In this document: in pieces, positions 6,799 through 7,636 of the stretch
Layout: each line of letters starts with the position of its first letter
Numbering within the stretch: the stretch's first letter is position 1
Assembly (NCBI GenBank): GCA_937871605.1
Contig: CALMRM010000020.1
Coordinates: 5,987-13,622 of the forward strand
From: an uncultured Terriglobus sp.
Lineage (GTDB): Bacteria > Acidobacteriota > Terriglobia > Terriglobales > Acidobacteriaceae
Direction of reading: 5' to 3'
Length of the DNA: 7,636 nucleotides
Program-made: the position numbers and the translations under genes
The notes under the pieces: generated by a model
Database searches by the model: none
Seen by the model: the letters and a program-made list of their open reading frames with translations, nothing else
Told to the model about the DNA's origin: nothing

Positions 6799-7636
6799 CT
6801 ATATACGTGCATTTTGCAGTCTTTGCTGCACGCGACTATGCTTCCGGCTGAAACCGAAGTAGACGACCAGGCCAATCAGTAGCCAGACCACCAGGCGGAT
6901 CCAGTTTGCGGTTCCGAGCTTGTACATCATATAGCCGTTGAACAGCACTCCCAACGCCGGCACTACCGGCACAGGCCAGACCAGAGGAGCACGGAAGGGG
7001 CGCTCGCGGCCTGGGTCACTGCGTCGCAACATGACCACCGCAATGCAGACGATCACAAAGGCAAACAGCGTACCGATGTTCACCATCTTGCTGATGTCGT
7101 CAATCGGTGTGACTGATCCTACAATGGCAGCCAGAATGCCCGCAAGAATGGTCGCCTTCCATGGCGTACGGAAGCGTGGGTGAATGTCACCAAAGAAGCT
7201 CTGCGGCAGCAGGCCGTCGCGCGCCATGGCGTACAGCACGCGCGACTGGCCCAGCAGCATCACCAGCATGACCGACGTCAGACCGGCAATGGAGCCGATG
7301 GTGACTACATCCGCAGCCCAGCCTACCTTGTACTCGAGGAAGGCGCGAACGAGCGGAGCTTCGATGTTGATGGACGGCCACGGAATCATACCCGTGAGTA
7401 CCGCAGCAATGGCGATATACAGAACCGTGCAGATCGACAGTGAGAGGATCATGCCGATCGGCATGTCGCGCTGCGGGTTGATGGCTTCCTGCGCAGTAGT
7501 GGAGACCGCGTCAAACCCGATGTACGAGAAGAAGACGAGGCCAGCCGCCAGCCCGATGCCACCCATGCCAAACGGCGCAAACGTATGCCAGTCCGTGCCC
7601 CAATTCGCCCGGGTGACGTAGTGCGAACCCAGGCCG
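6799..7636 (-). CDS. APC-superfamily amino acid permease (5' end beyond window)
   Basis: The C-terminal 278 residues of an inner-membrane amino acid transporter are visible, ending at a TAG at 6799-6801. The frame is open to the window edge, so the in-frame ATG at 7564-7566 is internal; upstream codons read GLGSHYVTRANWGTDWHTFAPFG, continuous with the family. Visible membrane segments include GLAAGLVFFSYIGFDAVST, LSLSICTVLYIAIAAVLTG, VVTIGSIAGLTSVMLVMLLG, ATILAGILAAIVG, MVNIGTLFAFVIVCIAVVML, PVVPALGVLFNGYMMY and LVVWLLIGLVVYFGF. The hallmark SYIGFDAVSTTAQEAINPQRDMPIG, then GQSRVLYAMARDGLLP, FRTPWKAT and LRRSDPGRERPFRAP, place it in the cationic amino acid transporter (CAT/YfnA-like) branch. 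The C-terminal end matches the usual organisation, finishing in a basic tail. The exact substrate cannot be inferred. It converges on the 896-residue protein gene and appears functionally unrelated to it. Confidence 0.94.
   Translation of the reverse strand, partial: GLGSHYVTRANWGTDWHTFAPFGMGGIGLAAGLVFFSYIGFDAVSTTAQEAINPQRDMPIGMILSLSICTVLYIAIAAVLTGMIPWPSINIEAPLVRAFLEYKVGWAADVVTIGSIAGLTSVMLVMLLGQSRVLYAMARDGLLPQSFFGDIHPRFRTPWKATILAGILAAIVGSVTPIDDISKMVNIGTLFAFVIVCIAVVMLRRSDPGRERPFRAPLVWPVPVVPALGVLFNGYMMYKLGTANWIRLVVWLLIGLVVYFGFSRKHSRVQQRLQNARI

Noticed and set aside
7180..7621. Plus-strand ORFs of 87 and 145 codons
   Set aside because: Both are antisense shadows of the amino acid permease, whose family motifs are clear on the minus strand.

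Overview
The window looks like a piece of an acidobacterial chromosome, most likely order Terriglobales (Terriglobus, Granulicella or Edaphobacter type). The reasons are the high GC content, a secreted GWxTD-domain protein, a large secreted protein of a style I associate with this group, and intergenic runs of short hairpin repeats of the GGCTGAAGGCC and GGCTAAAGCC kind. The taxonomic call is inference from style, not from a marker gene.

Layout from left to right. A GWxTD-domain protein lies on the minus strand (1-746), and its C-terminus is cut by the window edge. A 232-bp divergent intergenic region follows, with an 8-bp inverted repeat that could be an operator. Three plus-strand genes come next: a membrane-anchored HlyD/MacA-type periplasmic adaptor (979-2382), a MacB/LolD-type ABC ATPase (2697-3449), and an 896-residue exported protein of unknown function (3972-6662). 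A convergent minus-strand amino acid permease of the APC superfamily (6799-7636) closes the window, and its N-terminus is cut by the window edge.

The two gaps inside the plus-strand cluster are filled with hairpin repeats. The gap at 2383-2696 holds a 14-bp perfect palindrome and five small dyads. The gap at 3450-3971 holds four full copies and one partial copy of a 62-67 bp two-hairpin unit, then an oppositely oriented block of the same elements. The first copy overlaps the end of the ABC ATPase gene and supplies its stop codon. Between oppositely oriented copies the stems differ by paired, compensating changes while the TGAAG loop stays fixed.

Functionally, the adaptor and ATPase look like two thirds of a MacAB-type tripartite exporter. 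The membrane permease is not here: the plus-strand cluster is bounded on the left by a divergent gene and on the right by a convergent gene, so it cannot simply continue off the window. The permease is presumably elsewhere in the genome, or these two proteins serve a different complex. I see no defence system, mobile element gene, RNA gene or CRISPR array. The most unusual material is the repeat array and the unrecognised 896-residue protein.
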